64,000 bases of DNA from Aerococcaceae bacterium DSM 111022. GTDB lineage: Bacteria; Bacillota; Bacilli; Lactobacillales; Aerococcaceae. The position numbers were made by a program, and so were the translations under genes. Within the stretch, counting starts at the first letter, position 1; each line of letters begins with the position of its first letter. Below, in pieces: positions 63,576 to 64,000 of the stretch. The notes under the pieces were generated by a model. The model saw only the letters and a list, made by a program, of their open reading frames with translations, ran no database searches and was not told where the DNA came from. The stretch is taken from NCBI GenBank assembly GCA_015863195.1, contig JACBXO010000006.1, positions 124,001 to 188,000 on the forward strand, in the 5' to 3' direction.

Positions 63576-63935
63576 TTAAGACGACGGATTTCCGTCGTCT
63601 TTTTTAGTGTTTTCAAAATATTCTTCCCAATCGATCAGTGGCTCTTCGAGTTGATCATTAACTAACTCTTCGTCTTCACGTTCATAAATGCGCCATTCAA
63701 ACCATTGTTCTGCTTCTACTTCACCCTCTAGTGCTGCTTGATCAACGATGGTTACGTAGTATAAATATTCCTGATCAAATATGAGTCCATGTAAACTCTC
63801 TTCATCACTGCTGTTTGAAATGAATAAAGGAATTTCTTCATTTGATTGTTCATATACTACCGCATAATCTCGAACAACCTCTTCCCCTGCGCCATTTTTA
63901 CCTTTCCAAGCAGTGGTGCCATCATCTTTAATCAT
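63576..63935 (-). CDS. acidic protein of unknown function, possibly the 3' part of a frameshifted gene
   Basis: 119 residues, no recognised domain, ending in an acidic EEPLIDWEEYFENTKKD tail. The ATG at 63935 has no ribosome site, and an in-frame TAG lies five codons upstream. Another frame entering from the right edge ends at 63928-63930, overlapping this start as ATGATTAA. Either two overlapping genes or one gene with a -1 shift. Confidence 0.45.
   Translation of the reverse strand: MIKDDGTTAWKGKNGAGEEVVRDYAVVYEQSNEEIPLFISNSSDEESLHGLIFDQEYLYYVTIVDQAALEGEVEAEQWFEWRIYEREDEELVNDQLEEPLIDWEEYFENTKKDDGNPSS
63578..63604. terminator. bidirectional terminator after the secreted protein
   Basis: AAGACGACGG / CCGTCGTCTT perfect stem, then six Ts; it also overlaps the stop of the convergent gene. 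Confidence 0.88.
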
Positions 63936-64000
63936 ATATATTTGGGGCTACTGCTCCACTCTCTTCTATCTCCAAATCAAGTTGCGGTATTAATTTATCT
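63928..64000 (-). CDS. end of an unidentified frame entering from the right edge
   Basis: 24 in-frame codons ending in TAA (translation ends LDLEIEESGAVAPNIYD). Too short to name; overlaps the start of the preceding entry by 8 bp. Confidence 0.3.
   Translation of the reverse strand, partial: DKLIPQLDLEIEESGAVAPNIYD

Noticed and set aside
1-64000. CRISPR arrays, tRNA genes, insertion sequences, prophage genes
   Set aside because: No regularly spaced repeats, cloverleaf sequences, transposase or phage motifs were seen on either strand.

Overview
The window looks like chromosomal DNA of a low-GC Firmicute of the order Lactobacillales, most like the Aerococcaceae/Carnobacteriaceae side of that order. 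The evidence is AT-rich codon use, strong AAGGAGG-type ribosome binding sites, the yqeG-yqeH-yhbY-nadD-yqeK-rsfS-yqeM block running into tmcAL, ylbN and rpmF, catabolite-repression (cre) boxes, and a MutY without its iron-sulfur cysteines. This is inference from gene content; no rRNA is present. I found no tRNA, insertion sequence, prophage or CRISPR array.

Region 1 (1-14.3 kb) is an allantoin catabolism locus. On the minus strand lie allantoinase (cut by the left edge), an NCS1 allantoin permease, an allantoate amidohydrolase, and ureidoglycine-glyoxylate aminotransferase. PucR follows on the plus strand. Next come a divergent minus-strand pair (alpha/beta hydrolase, AEC transporter) and a plus-strand set: a 1003-residue fusion of FdrA (AllF) to the DUF1116 protein (AllG), DUF2877 (AllH), and carbamate kinase. 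Together they predict allantoin -> allantoate -> ureidoglycine -> oxalurate -> oxamate + carbamoyl phosphate -> ATP + CO2 + NH3. Three promoters share a GCACAA-core site 24-30 bp upstream of the -35, and two carry cre boxes.

Region 2 (14.4-23.6 kb) holds a glutathionyl-hydroquinone-reductase-like protein, the conserved minus-strand ribosome-assembly/NAD/tRNA-modification block, a glycolipid glucosyltransferase and ykuJ. Region 3 (23.6-29.8 kb) is the glycogen operon glgB-glgC-glgD-glgA with a long leader. A hairpin sits between the glgC Shine-Dalgarno and its start codon. A free-standing small RNA candidate lies upstream. Glycogen phosphorylase with a LacI-type regulator (39.7-43.3 kb) and a type I pullulanase (50.8-52.7 kb) complete glycogen turnover.

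Region 4 (30-33.2 kb) carries glyoxalase, cytidine deaminase, a secreted protein, a glutaredoxin-like protein and a DUF368 undecaprenyl-phosphate translocase. Region 5 (33.2-39.5 kb) is a leucine operon: a leucine-rich leader peptide with a complete attenuator, then a YrdC-fold protein, leuA, leuB, a degenerate LeuD-like protein without the SSREHA signature, leuC and leuD.

Region 6 (43.3-64 kb) has a metallophosphoesterase, a Ca-type P-type ATPase, an L-2-hydroxyisocaproate-type dehydrogenase, a free-standing GcvH-like lipoyl protein, cysK-cysE, pullulanase, a DUF402 protein, a heterodimeric ABC exporter, a cluster-less MutY, RecX, a split ThrE-type exporter, two PepSY-type proteins and a D-2-hydroxyacid dehydrogenase.

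The most novel-looking items are the AllF-AllG fusion in a fermentative allantoin-to-oxamate locus, the LeuD pseudo-enzyme and YrdC protein in an attenuated leu operon, the glgC hairpin, a 20-bp element repeated upstream of glgB and the P-type ATPase, and the unidentified small RNA.
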